A DNA stretch of 64,000 bases from NCBI RefSeq assembly GCF_014297575.1, contig NZ_CP060412.1, positions 3,100,001 to 3,164,000 of the forward strand, in the 5' to 3' direction. The stretch comes from Dyella telluris. Lineage in GTDB: Bacteria > Pseudomonadota > Gammaproteobacteria > Xanthomonadales > Rhodanobacteraceae. Both the position numbers and the translations under genes were made by a program. Below the pieces are notes generated by a model that made no database searches, was not told the origin of the DNA, and saw only the letters and a list, made by a program, of their open reading frames with translations. Below are positions 40,818-49,295 of this stretch, piece after piece; position 1 is the stretch's first letter, and each line of letters begins with the position of its first letter.

Positions 40818-42254
40818 TCAGCTGGCCTGGCGCCAGGCGGCGGCCGGCTTCTGCGGGCTGCTGGAGTGGCGCTCCATCACCGGCATGCGCGGCAGGTCGA
40901 ACCAGAAGGTGCTGCCGCGGCCAGGTTCCGAGCGCAGCCCGATGCGCGTGCCGAGCAGTCGCGCCAGGCGTTCGGCAATGGCCAGGCCCAGGCCGTAGCC
41001 GCCGCGCCGGTCGCTTTCGCCGCTCTGCAACTGCACGAATTCCTCGAAGATGCGCTGCTGGTGGATCACGGCGATGCCGGGGCCGTTGTCGCGCACTTCA
41101 ATGCGGATGGCCTGGCCGCGGCGACGTGCAGCGATGAGTACGCGTCCTTCTGGCGCATTGGCAATCGCATTGCTCGCCAGCTGGTAAAGCAGGCTGGCGG
41201 CCACGTCGGCATCGCCGTGCAGCTGGTGCTGGCTGCCGTGCCAGGTCAGTGCAACATGATGTCGCGCCGCCTCGTGGTTGAGCGAGGTGCGATCGCGCAT
41301 GAACAGCTCGGCGGCGGAGAAGCCGATGGGCTTCACCGCGATCACGCCGGCATCCAGCCGGGAAATTTCCAGCAGCGCATCCAGCAGGCGCGTCATCGAT
41401 CCGATGCTGTGGCGCATCTGCAGGAACAACGATTGCTGCTCCTGGCTGGCGTTCTGGTCGAGACCGGCGGCGAACAGCTCCAGCGCCTGCAATGGTTGCC
41501 TGAAGTGATGGCTCACCAGTGCGATGAACTGCGACTTGCTGCGCGTGGCGGCCTGGCTCTGGCGCAGGCGATCCAGCGCTTCCACCGCGTTGTCGCGCTG
41601 CATGGCGCTCCAGTCACGGCGTTGCTCTTCCTGCACTTCGCACAAGCGTTGCAGGGATTTGCGCAGTTCGACGAACTCGGCACTGGCGGGCGTGTCATCG
41701 AGCTGCGGGTGACGCGCATTGACCAGCTCGTGCACGGCGTAGCGTACCTGCGACAACGGCTCGAGCACGCGGTGCCGGATGGAGACGCGGGCGAGCCAGG
41801 CCAGCAGCAGGATACCGGTGGCACACAGGGCGCCCAGCAGCCAGACCATGGCCTGCGCCTGGCGCAACGGCTTGGTGTCCACCTGCATGCTGAGCCACGC
41901 GCTGGTACCCGCCTGCGGGCGGACTTCACTGCGATAGGTGCTGCTGCCGATAGTCGACGTGGCGCCGCTGCTCCAGAAGCTGCCGTCGGCACCATGCCAT
42001 TCCACGCGCAGCACCTTGTCGCTGCTGCCTTCCTGCAGGGAGCGATCCAGGGCGGCCTGCGGCGAGGTATTGCCGGGAACCACCAATTCACCCGCCAGTC
42101 GCGCCAGGCGCAGGTTGGCTGCTGCGTCCACGCGTTCAGCCAGGCTGTGGGTCTGCTGTACGCACAGGGCGAGGATCAATGCCAGGGCGGCGATGGTGCT
42201 GGGCAAAACCACATCGATGAACAGGCGGGGCAGCAGGTGCGTGCGCGACTCCAT
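40818..42254 (-). CDS. Membrane sensor histidine kinase (orphan)
   Basis: A 478-residue kinase. Two membrane helices (about 17-36 and 137-155) bracket a periplasmic sensor domain of about 100 residues with no family that I recognise. A HAMP-like linker leads to the HisKA domain, where the likely phosphorylated residue is His249 in ALVSHHFRQPLQAL. The HATPase domain has ASNAIANAP, VRDNGPGIAV and GYGLGLAIAERLA. No receiver domain is fused. The nearest regulator gene is the NarL-type one at 44296, in the same orientation but separated by two genes. The ligand is unknown. Confidence 0.88.
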   Translation of the reverse strand: MESRTHLLPRLFIDVVLPSTIAALALILALCVQQTHSLAERVDAAANLRLARLAGELVVPGNTSPQAALDRSLQEGSSDKVLRVEWHGADGSFWSSGATSTIGSSTYRSEVRPQAGTSAWLSMQVDTKPLRQAQAMVWLLGALCATGILLLAWLARVSIRHRVLEPLSQVRYAVHELVNARHPQLDDTPASAEFVELRKSLQRLCEVQEEQRRDWSAMQRDNAVEALDRLRQSQAATRSKSQFIALVSHHFRQPLQALELFAAGLDQNASQEQQSLFLQMRHSIGSMTRLLDALLEISRLDAGVIAVKPIGFSAAELFMRDRTSLNHEAARHHVALTWHGSQHQLHGDADVAASLLYQLASNAIANAPEGRVLIAARRRGQAIRIEVRDNGPGIAVIHQQRIFEEFVQLQSGESDRRGGYGLGLAIAERLARLLGTRIGLRSEPGRGSTFWFDLPRMPVMERHSSSPQKPAAAWRQAS

Positions 42255-42618
42255 GCGTCATGCCTCCCGGGCGCGGCCGTGCGCCGCCGACTGGCAGGGT
42301 AGTCGTCGTTGGTGCCTTGGGTGCTGGTGGACGCGGTGGGACGACATGGCGAGAATCCAGGCGCAGGGTACGAAACGGCCCAGGGCTGCACCGCGCTGCG
42401 GATGCACCCTGGTTAGCACTCTAAAAGAATCGACCCGGCCCCTTCGATACCCAGTTCGATCTAGCGCGAGGCGCCATAGTGCTAACGGTCTATGGGGGAT
42501 CCGGCCATGGGGATGGGCGCCGCACGATGTTGCGATGCAGAACCCGTCGCATGACGCGGGACCGGTTTGGCGCTACCTTGCCAGCCGCACGCCCACCCCG
42601 GGCGGATTGGAGAACCCC
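42255..42618. other. Intergenic region upstream of the DUF3617 gene and the orphan kinase
   Basis: A 364-base divergent region without a supported gene. It contains a widely spaced perfect inverted repeat (42412-42486). GGAG precedes the DUF3617 ATG. No clear promoter boxes were recognised. Confidence 0.5.
42412..42486. promoter_or_regulatory. Spaced inverted repeat GTTAGCACT..AGTGCTAAC, possible operator pair
   Basis: GTTAGCACT at 42412-42420 and AGTGCTAAC at 42478-42486 are perfect 9-bp inverted copies 57 bp apart. The half-site TTAGCACTC equals the CIRCE half-site bound by HrcA, but CIRCE arms are nine bases apart, so this is not a standard CIRCE. It could be two binding sites for a looping regulator of the divergent genes. 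Confidence 0.35.
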
Positions 42619-43143
42619 ATGTCCTCACGTTGTCGCTGGTTGATCGCTGTTTCCCTGCTGGGCCTGGCCAGTGCGGCCCTGGCGCAGGACATTCCCGCCA
42701 ACATGCCCAAGCGCAAGCCGGGCCTGTGGGAAATGCAGGCCACGGGCATGGGCGGCCAGCCGCAGAGCACCAAGTTCTGCCTCGATGCCGACACCGACAC
42801 CGCGATGTACAAGATGGGCTCGCACATGAATGGTCAGGCCTGCAGCAAGCTGAAGATCGACGTGCAGGGCGCCAACAAGGTGGTGACGGACGCCGTCTGC
42901 AAGATCAACACGCCCAACGGCGCCGTGAACATGACCAGTCACAGCGAAACCACCTATCAGGGCGACACCGCTTACTCGACCCAGGGTCACATCACGTATG
43001 ACCCGGCCATCATGGGCCATGCCGAGATGAGCATTGTCAGCAGCGGCCGCTGGGTGGGGCAGTGTGCGGCGGGCCAGAAGCCGGGCGACATGATCATGCC
43101 CAACGGCCAGACCATGAACATCAAGGACATGCAGGGCCACTGA
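42619..43143 (+). CDS. DUF3617 family exported protein
   Basis: A 174-residue protein with a signal peptide ending AALAQ (about residue 23). The mature part starts with MPKRKPGLWEMQATG, the KPGLWE pattern that opens DUF3617 domains, and has cysteines in KFCLDAD, GQACSKLK, DAVCKI and GQCAAGQKPGDM. This is an uncharacterised periplasmic family common in Xanthomonadales. It converges with the PhnD-like gene, with only 12 bases between the stops. Confidence 0.82.
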   Translation: MSSRCRWLIAVSLLGLASAALAQDIPANMPKRKPGLWEMQATGMGGQPQSTKFCLDADTDTAMYKMGSHMNGQACSKLKIDVQGANKVVTDAVCKINTPNGAVNMTSHSETTYQGDTAYSTQGHITYDPAIMGHAEMSIVSSGRWVGQCAAGQKPGDMIMPNGQTMNIKDMQGH

Positions 43144-43155
43144 CAGCCCTGGGTC

Positions 43156-44214
43156 TCAGGGGGCGCTGGGTGCCATCAGCTGACGCACCAGCGCCTCATG
43201 TTCGGCGTCGATCTTTTTCAGTCGCGCCTGCATGGCGGCGTCGCTCACCCATTGCGCGCTGTAGGCGCGTCGTCGGTCCAGGGTGAATTCGATGTCGGCG
43301 AAGGGCACCAGCGCTTCGTTGCCGGCGGGTGCGAAGCCGCTGATGTCGTGGATCAGGTGCAGCTTGGCCAGTTCGGCCGGGGCGTTCTTGCCCTTCGCGT
43401 ACGAGGTCAGTGCCGCGGCTACGCGCTGGCGCAGATCCGCCGGCAGGTCCGTACGGATCACCACGACGGCATGGGGAATCAGGCTGGACGTCCATAGCAC
43501 GCGCAAACGCGCGTACTGGTCGGGAAAGCGCACCGCGAAACGTTCCATGTCGGCGGTGTTGTTGGTGGCGATGTCCACCTCGCCGTTGGCCACGGCCAGT
43601 GCATTGTTCTGGTGGTTGTCGACGCTGACGCTGGAAAAGAAGGTGTCCGAATCCAGCCGGCGGTTGGCGAACACCTGGGTCTCGGGCACCAGATAGCCGG
43701 ACACCGATAGCACCTCGCCGCGCGCATAGCGCAGCTTGCCCGGCTCCTTGAACAGATCGTCCAGATGCCGCAGCGGCGAGTCTTTCGCCACGATCAGCAA
43801 CGAGTAGTAGCCACGTGAGCCGTTGGTGCGGGTGAGCTGTGCAATCACCTGCATGCGGTCGTGGACCACTGCGTCCAGCGCGAGTCGGCCGGATACGAAG
43901 GCGAAATCGACGCGCTCCTCGGCCATCGCCTGGCCCAGCCCTTCATACGTGCTTACCGACAGGCTCCGGATGGGCAGGTGCAGCGTATGGCCCAGGTCAT
44001 CCAGCATCGGCCGCCAGGCCGCCAGCGACTCGGACGGCCCGCCAATAGGCAGGATGCCGAAGGTCAGCGCGTTGATGTGCCCGCTGTCCTGCGCCGTTTC
44101 TGCCCGAGCCACGAAGGGGCAGAGCCCGATTACCAGCAGCACCGTGATCAGCGCGCCGGCAAACCCTCCCGGGTTGATCGTGCTGCGATGGCTTGCAATT
44201 CCCTTTTTCGGCAC
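43156..44214 (-). CDS. PhnD-like periplasmic substrate-binding protein
   Basis: A 352-residue protein with a signal peptide ending VARAETAQ (about residue 39). Features of the phosphate/phosphite/phosphonate binding family are LTFGILPIGGPSESLAAWRPMLDDLG, SVSTYEGLGQAMAEERVDFAFVSG, a Tyr/Ser-rich mid block SRGYYSLLIVAKDSPLRHLDDL and VANGEVDIATNNTADMERF (each quoted in part). There is no ABC permease or ATPase gene nearby. A NarL-type regulator gene lies 81 bases upstream in the same direction. It may therefore present a ligand to a sensor kinase and not to a transporter; that is inference. Confidence 0.78.
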   Translation of the reverse strand: MPKKGIASHRSTINPGGFAGALITVLLVIGLCPFVARAETAQDSGHINALTFGILPIGGPSESLAAWRPMLDDLGHTLHLPIRSLSVSTYEGLGQAMAEERVDFAFVSGRLALDAVVHDRMQVIAQLTRTNGSRGYYSLLIVAKDSPLRHLDDLFKEPGKLRYARGEVLSVSGYLVPETQVFANRRLDSDTFFSSVSVDNHQNNALAVANGEVDIATNNTADMERFAVRFPDQYARLRVLWTSSLIPHAVVVIRTDLPADLRQRVAAALTSYAKGKNAPAELAKLHLIHDISGFAPAGNEALVPFADIEFTLDRRRAYSAQWVSDAAMQARLKKIDAEHEALVRQLMAPSAP

Positions 44215-44295
44215 GGCGTGATCCCCGAACAGATCAGAGCATCCCGGCGAAACACAGCGACTGGCGAGGTGCCTGCCAGCTGAAGCTTACGGCCC

Positions 44296-44976
44296 TCAGA
44301 GGCCGCTGATACGTCGCGACGCCACCACGGCCTCGACCCGGTTGCGTACGTTGAGCGCGCGGAAAATGGCCGCCAGGTGAATCTTTACCGTGCCCTCGCT
44401 GATGCCCAGGTCGCGGGCGATCAGCTTGTTGGGCTTGCCTTGCGAGAGCAGTCGCAGCACATCGATCTGGCGCTCGGTGAGCAGCTTGCGCAGGCGTTCT
44501 TCCAGTGTATCGGCCGCATTGGCGGGCGCTGGCGCGGCGGCGGGCGCCGCCGTGGTGCTGGCGCCATCCGTGCGTTCCTGCAGCAGCAGCGGCGGTACGT
44601 AGATGCCGCCGGACAACACCAGGCGTACGGCCGACAGCATGACATCGGGCGAATAGGCCTTGGGGATGAAGCCCTGCACGCCCATCGACAGCAGGTTCTT
44701 CATGAGTGCGGCGTCTTCCGAGCCGGACAGCACCATCACCGGAACCTGCGGCAGGTGCGCGATGACTTCGGCCAGATGCTCGTGGCCGTGCACGCCCGGC
44801 ATGGCCAGGTCGATCAGCGCCAGGGACAACGACGACGACTCGGGCGCCTGGATCGCCTCGCGAAGTTCCGCCATGTCCATGGCAGTTACAAAATCCGTAT
44901 TGGGCCCAAGCTCGGTGAGCTTGAGCTTGACACCTTCGACGATGAGTCGATGGTCGTCCGCGATCAATATGCGCAT
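44296..44976 (-). CDS. NarL/FixJ-family response regulator
   Basis: A 226-residue regulator. The receiver domain begins MRILIADDHRLI; the phosphorylation site is Asp56 in LALIDLAMPG, with a conserved Lys in GFIPKAYS. An Ala/Pro linker (about 130-150) leads to a LuxR-type helix-turn-helix (LTERQIDVLRLLSQGKPNKLIARDLGIS, then GTVKIHLAAIF). The start at ATG 44976 has GGGGA five bases upstream; ATG 44988 is in frame. It lies upstream of the PhnD-like gene and could be its operon partner. Candidate kinases are encoded on both sides (40818 and 47287). Confidence 0.9.
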   Translation of the reverse strand: MRILIADDHRLIVEGVKLKLTELGPNTDFVTAMDMAELREAIQAPESSSLSLALIDLAMPGVHGHEHLAEVIAHLPQVPVMVLSGSEDAALMKNLLSMGVQGFIPKAYSPDVMLSAVRLVLSGGIYVPPLLLQERTDGASTTAAPAAAPAPANAADTLEERLRKLLTERQIDVLRLLSQGKPNKLIARDLGISEGTVKIHLAAIFRALNVRNRVEAVVASRRISGL

Positions 44977-44988
44977 GTCGTTCCCCAT

Positions 44989-45516
44989 GGCGGCATGCGG
45001 CTATCCAATTGCCGCGCGTCCGCTTGCGAAACATAGCCCCAGCAGGTGTGCGCGGCAACCTTGGGGCGCGTACGAACGGCATAGCCTCAACGAGGTATGG
45101 CCGCACCGGCGAGTGCCCGCGAAAATTTCCCTACAGCAACAGGGGCGTCGCTCAGGTGCCTCGCTTCGACGGAAGCGACGGCGACACGGGTAGGGCAAAC
45201 CTTCGGCAAGGCCCACACCGCTCAATGAACCCCGTACCTGCATGAAAGCCACACGTTGCTCCTTTTGCCGGCCAGATCACCAGGCATGCGCTGTCCTCGT
45301 GCGTGGCCGCATCGGTCATGGGGCCCCTTACGCGCGCGTGATGATGGCGTCGACGGCTGGGCCTGTACGCCCTGACGGCGGCCGCCAGGCTTTCGTTTTT
45401 CCGCACCCGGTCTCATCCCGGGCATGCGATGGTCGGCGCGAGGGTGCGTATCGTCGTAGACTGCGGAGCGCGTTCCCTGCAGGTACCGCTGGTTCCGGCA
45501 AGGGCAATGGAGCGTC
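44989..45516. other. 528-bp divergent region between the response regulator and the TssL-TssM-like gene
   Basis: No clear gene, terminator or promoter was recognised apart from the weak open frame at 45242-45532. GGAG lies just before the ATG of the downstream gene at 45517. Confidence 0.4.
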
Positions 45517-45532
45517 ATGCAACGGGCTCTGA
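45242..45532 (+). CDS. Doubtful small ORF with a ClpX-zinc-finger-like start
   Basis: A 96-codon frame that begins MKATRCSFCRPDHQ. CSFC followed by a His recalls the C4 zinc finger of ClpX (CSFCGK..H), but the second cysteine pair is missing. The rest is Arg/Gly/Ala-rich with no pattern. No ribosome site is visible, and the frame overlaps the next gene by 16 bases. It may be a decayed zinc-finger gene or chance. Confidence 0.2.
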   Translation: MKATRCSFCRPDHQACAVLVRGRIGHGAPYARVMMASTAGPVRPDGGRQAFVFPHPVSSRACDGRREGAYRRRLRSAFPAGTAGSGKGNGASCNGL

Positions 45533-47283
45533 CGGCTATCGACCCCATGCGGCTGCTGGAATGTTTTGCACCTTTGTTCGCCTATGGCCTGCTCGTCGAT
45601 GAGCAGGCGGCAAGCAAGAATCTCCCTGACGCCGAATGGCCGTCCGTCCACGCTCGCGCGCTCGCGCTGGTAGAGCAGGGACGCGGCGCCGCGTTCGCGC
45701 GCGGCAAGCCGTTGGCGGAGGTGGAGTTGGCCGCCTTCGCAGCCGCTGCCTGGCTGGATGAAGTGGCCACGCGGCGTGGCGGCTGGGGCGGCCAGACCGG
45801 CTCGCTGCAGCAGACGCTATTCCGCACCGGCAGTGCGGCCACGGAGTTCTTCGACCAGCTCGGTCGACTGGGCAGCGGCGAGGACGAAGTCCGCGAAGTG
45901 TTCAGCATGGCGCTGCTGCTGGGCTTCTCCGGCCAGTACTACTACGAGCAAGGCGAGGGCGGCGAACTGGGGCGCATCAAGGCGCTCTACTGCCCGGCCA
46001 GTGCCAGCGCCGCCTCGACGCTGCAGCTGCTGCAGCGGGAATCGGTGACGCCCCAGCCGTACATGACGCCTGGCTCGCCGGTGCTGCGGTTGCCCGGAAC
46101 CTGGGTGGGGCGCCGGCTGGCACAGCTGGTCGCCGCACTGGTGGTGGTGCTGGTTTTTGTCGCCTTCGTGGCGCCCGTCTTCAGCCGAAGCATTTCCGAG
46201 CGTGCCTGGTTCGTCGGCGGCCTCGTCGTCGCCGTGCTGGGCGTGGTCGGCTGGATGGGCATGCTGGCCTGGCAGTCGCTGGTGATGGTGCGCGCGCATA
46301 CGCGCGTGGCCGACAGTACTGCGGCCGGTTACGGCATGGGCAGCTTCATGGCGGCTGTGAAAGACGCCGGGCGACGCGTGCGCGGCGCCATCCTTCACCC
46401 GTTCCGCCGTCGCGGCGAATGGCGACAGCTCGCCCGTCATCCCTGGCTGCTGTTCGTGGGCGACAGTGCGGCCGACGTCCGCTCACTGCTGCAGGCCGCC
46501 GCGGCCTCGCCGCATGCGCGTGAATTGTCGCGCGCCAGCGATGCAAGCCCGTGGCACTGGTGGGTGTATCGCTCGCTAGTGGCCATCGAGCCGGGGCCGC
46601 GCCTGTCGCACCCACACGCCACCATCGGCGATGGCGACGCGCCCTGGACGAAGGCCTTGTCCCTGCTGGCGCGGGAGCGCCGCAAGCTGCCGCTGGACGG
46701 CCTGGTGATCTGCATTGCGGCGCAGAGCCTGCGCGAACCGGAAAGCGCCGTTGCCACCCATGCCGATCGCCTGTACCGACTGGCGGACGAAGCTACCCGT
46801 CGCCTGCAGCTGCAGTTGCCGGTGTACGTGGTGGTGACCGGCCTTGAAGCGCTGCCGGGACACCCGGCGTTCCGTTCCGCGCTGCCTGTTTCCTTGTTCC
46901 GCCGCGTGGTGGGCTGGCGGCATGCGGATCCGGTGCGCGATGCCGTGGTCGATGGACGTATGGACGTCCAGGCCGAAACGGTCAGCGGGCGCCTGATTTC
47001 CACGGCGCTCGCCGTGTTGGCCGCCGAGCGCGATGCGCACCGGCGTCGCGAAGCGTTTGCCTTCCTGCAGTCGTTGCAGGGTTGGCAGCGCGGTCTGCGT
47101 ACGTTCGTGGGGCGGCTCCAGGCCAACGAAGCCCATGGTGAGCACCGGCTGCACTGGCGGGGCTTGTACGTCACGGGTGGCTCGCGCGGCGAGGCGCCGA
47201 ACGGGGATTTCGTGGACGATCTGTTCAGCCGCTTCCTGCCCGCGGACCGGATGCTGGCGCGTCGCGTGGCTCCGCGCGACTAG
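45517..47283 (+). CDS. TssL(DotU)-TssM(IcmF)-like fusion protein, orphan
   Basis: A 588-residue membrane protein. Residues about 12-160 resemble the DotU/TssL cytoplasmic domain: FAPLFAYGLLVDEQ, FAAAAWLDEVATRRGGWGG, FFDQLGRLGSGEDEVREVFS and LGFSGQYYYEQGEGGELGRIK. Two membrane helices follow (about 202-221, 230-252). Residues about 305-588 resemble the IcmF/TssM cytoplasmic NTPase domain: HPWLLFVGDSAADVRSLL at the Walker A place without GKT, LARERRKLPLDGLVICI, LPVYVVVTGLEALPGHPAF and LHWRGLYVTGG. The large TssM periplasmic part is absent. No other type IV/VI secretion gene is in the window. GGAG precedes the ATG. Domain calls are by motif recognition. Confidence 0.72.
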   Translation: MQRALTAIDPMRLLECFAPLFAYGLLVDEQAASKNLPDAEWPSVHARALALVEQGRGAAFARGKPLAEVELAAFAAAAWLDEVATRRGGWGGQTGSLQQTLFRTGSAATEFFDQLGRLGSGEDEVREVFSMALLLGFSGQYYYEQGEGGELGRIKALYCPASASAASTLQLLQRESVTPQPYMTPGSPVLRLPGTWVGRRLAQLVAALVVVLVFVAFVAPVFSRSISERAWFVGGLVVAVLGVVGWMGMLAWQSLVMVRAHTRVADSTAAGYGMGSFMAAVKDAGRRVRGAILHPFRRRGEWRQLARHPWLLFVGDSAADVRSLLQAAAASPHARELSRASDASPWHWWVYRSLVAIEPGPRLSHPHATIGDGDAPWTKALSLLARERRKLPLDGLVICIAAQSLREPESAVATHADRLYRLADEATRRLQLQLPVYVVVTGLEALPGHPAFRSALPVSLFRRVVGWRHADPVRDAVVDGRMDVQAETVSGRLISTALAVLAAERDAHRRREAFAFLQSLQGWQRGLRTFVGRLQANEAHGEHRLHWRGLYVTGGSRGEAPNGDFVDDLFSRFLPADRMLARRVAPRD

Positions 47284-47286
47284 CGC

Positions 47287-49185
47287 TCAGGCTTCGGCGC
47301 GCGAGGCGTTCCATGCCGCCATCAAGGCTTCCCGCAATTGCTCCGGCGACACCGGCTTGTAGAGCACCGGTATGCGTGCCGCCATGATTTCACGCAGTCG
47401 GTCGCTGCGCGTTTCGCCGGTGATGAGCAGGCGCGAGAACGGCGGGTGGCCGTCGATCTGGTAATGCGCGTCCAGGGCGGCCAGCACGTCCAGGCCGCTT
47501 TCGCCGTCGCGCAGGCGCAGATCGGAAATCACGATGTCCGGCGGAAGGTTCCATGCCTCGGTGGCTTGCAGCGCCTGCACGCGGTCTTCCGCGACAGCCA
47601 CTTCGCAGCCCCAGCTGGTCAACAGGTAGCGGATGCCCGAAAGGATGGCCGGTTCGTCGTCGATCACGAGCACGCGCATGCCGGAGACGTCGAGCGAGGA
47701 CTCCGGGCCATGGTGTGCCGGCAGTTGCTGCGGCGGTATTTCCGGCAGGTGGAAACTGAAGACGCTGCCGTGTCCCGGCTTGGATTTCAGCAGCACACGC
47801 GTGTCGAGCAGTTCGGCCAGGCGCTGCACGGTGGCCAGGCCAAGACCCAGGCCTCGACGGCGACCGACATCGTGTTCGTTACTATGACATTCCACGCGAT
47901 AGAACTCGTCGAACACGCGCACCTGGTGCTCCGCCGCGATGCCGCTGCCGGTATCCCATACATCCACGCGCACGGTGCCGTCACCCCTTCGGCGCGCCAC
48001 CACCAATACGCCGCCGTGACTGGTATAGCGCAGGGCATTGCTCACCAGGTTGTTGAGGATGCGCGACAGCATCGTGCGGTCGCTGCGCACCCACAGGTTG
48101 GTGGCCCGCATGATCAGGCGCAGGCCATGCTGCTCGGCGATCATGCGGAAGTTGCGGCTGACTTCCTGGAACACGTGGTCGAGCGGGAACTCGGCGATCT
48201 CGATCTGCATGGCGCCGGTTTCCAGGCGCGACAGGTCGAGCAGTTCGCTGAACAGGTGATCCAGCGCCTCGACGCACTCCTGGATGTGCGCGATACGGTC
48301 CAGCCGGACCGGGTCGCGTTCGTCCTCCGCCAGGGCCGACGAAAACAGCGTGAGGGCGTAGAGCGGCTGGCGCAGGTCGTGCGATGCGGCAGCCAGGAAG
48401 CGAGCCTTGGCGACGCTGGCGGCCTCGAGCGCGGCGTTCTTGCGGGCCAGTTCCACGGTGGCGTGTTCGATCTCGCGTTCCATGCCGCGCTGCACGTCGA
48501 ACAAGGCCATGGCGGCGCTGTTGAAGCCGCGCTGCAGTTCGCCGATCTCGGTCTGGTCGGTGACTTCCACCTCGACGTGGCGATCGCCGCGACCGAGCTG
48601 GTGCACCGCGTTCACCAAGCGGCGTAACGGCGCGCTGATCCAGCGGGCCGCCTGCCACGCGATGATGGCGGCAAGGACAAGGCTGAGCGCCAGCGCGACC
48701 AGCGCGTGGCGCAGGCTGGCCTGCTGCATCGCGATGGCATCGCGCAGGCTCACGTCGACCACCACCGAACCCAGCACCGGCTGGCCCGGGCGTTCGGTGT
48801 CCACCACGTCACGCACCACGGTCAGGCTTTCGCTGTGGTCACTGCCGCTGCGACCCAGGCTGTCCGCCAGGATTTCGCCGTCGGCGGCGCGGATCTGTAC
48901 GCGGGCCACGTGGGGCAGGTCACCGATGGATTCGGCGATGCGCACCAGTTCGCGACGCTGCATGTCGCGCAACGGCACCGCGGTGACCGAGGCGGCCTGG
49001 GTGGCAATGGCTTCGGCGGTGTTCTGCGCCATGCCACGAAGCGTCATCAGCTGCTGGGGCGCGAGCATGGCGACCAGCAGGGTGGCGGTCACCAGGGTAG
49101 GAATCAGGGTCACCAACGCGAGCCGCTGCATCAGCGACGTACGACGCCACCATTGCACCGTTCGGGAATTGGCCCCTGTACCCAT
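47287..49185 (-). CDS. Hybrid sensor histidine kinase/response regulator
   Basis: A 632-residue protein. Two membrane helices (about 22-44 and 160-178) flank a periplasmic domain of about 115 residues. A HAMP domain (ISAPLRRLVNAVHQLGRGD) leads to the HisKA region, with the phosphorylated His269 in AAASHDLRQPLYALTLF, then a HATPase domain with NNLVSNALRYT, DTGSGI and RRGLGLGLATV. A C-terminal receiver begins MRVLVIDDEPAILSG with Asp555 in VISDLRLRDG. ATG 49185 has AGGGGAT upstream; the frame is open further, but that overlaps the next gene. It converges with the TssL-TssM-like gene, with three bases between stops. Confidence 0.9.
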   Translation of the reverse strand: MGTGANSRTVQWWRRTSLMQRLALVTLIPTLVTATLLVAMLAPQQLMTLRGMAQNTAEAIATQAASVTAVPLRDMQRRELVRIAESIGDLPHVARVQIRAADGEILADSLGRSGSDHSESLTVVRDVVDTERPGQPVLGSVVVDVSLRDAIAMQQASLRHALVALALSLVLAAIIAWQAARWISAPLRRLVNAVHQLGRGDRHVEVEVTDQTEIGELQRGFNSAAMALFDVQRGMEREIEHATVELARKNAALEAASVAKARFLAAASHDLRQPLYALTLFSSALAEDERDPVRLDRIAHIQECVEALDHLFSELLDLSRLETGAMQIEIAEFPLDHVFQEVSRNFRMIAEQHGLRLIMRATNLWVRSDRTMLSRILNNLVSNALRYTSHGGVLVVARRRGDGTVRVDVWDTGSGIAAEHQVRVFDEFYRVECHSNEHDVGRRRGLGLGLATVQRLAELLDTRVLLKSKPGHGSVFSFHLPEIPPQQLPAHHGPESSLDVSGMRVLVIDDEPAILSGIRYLLTSWGCEVAVAEDRVQALQATEAWNLPPDIVISDLRLRDGESGLDVLAALDAHYQIDGHPPFSRLLITGETRSDRLREIMAARIPVLYKPVSPEQLREALMAAWNASRAEA

Positions 49186-49295
49186 TGGATCCCCTTGCAC
49201 GCGGCTAGCGTCAGGCGAGGCCAGCCTAGCGCGATTTACCAGGTGTGGCAGCAGGCCGACTGGAGTAGCCGCGTTGGCTGAGGTGACCCGGGGTT

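Noticed and set aside
42412..42486. CIRCE element for HrcA
   Set aside because: The half-sites match CIRCE, but the spacer is 57 bp and not nine, and no chaperone gene follows. Kept only as an unexplained inverted repeat.
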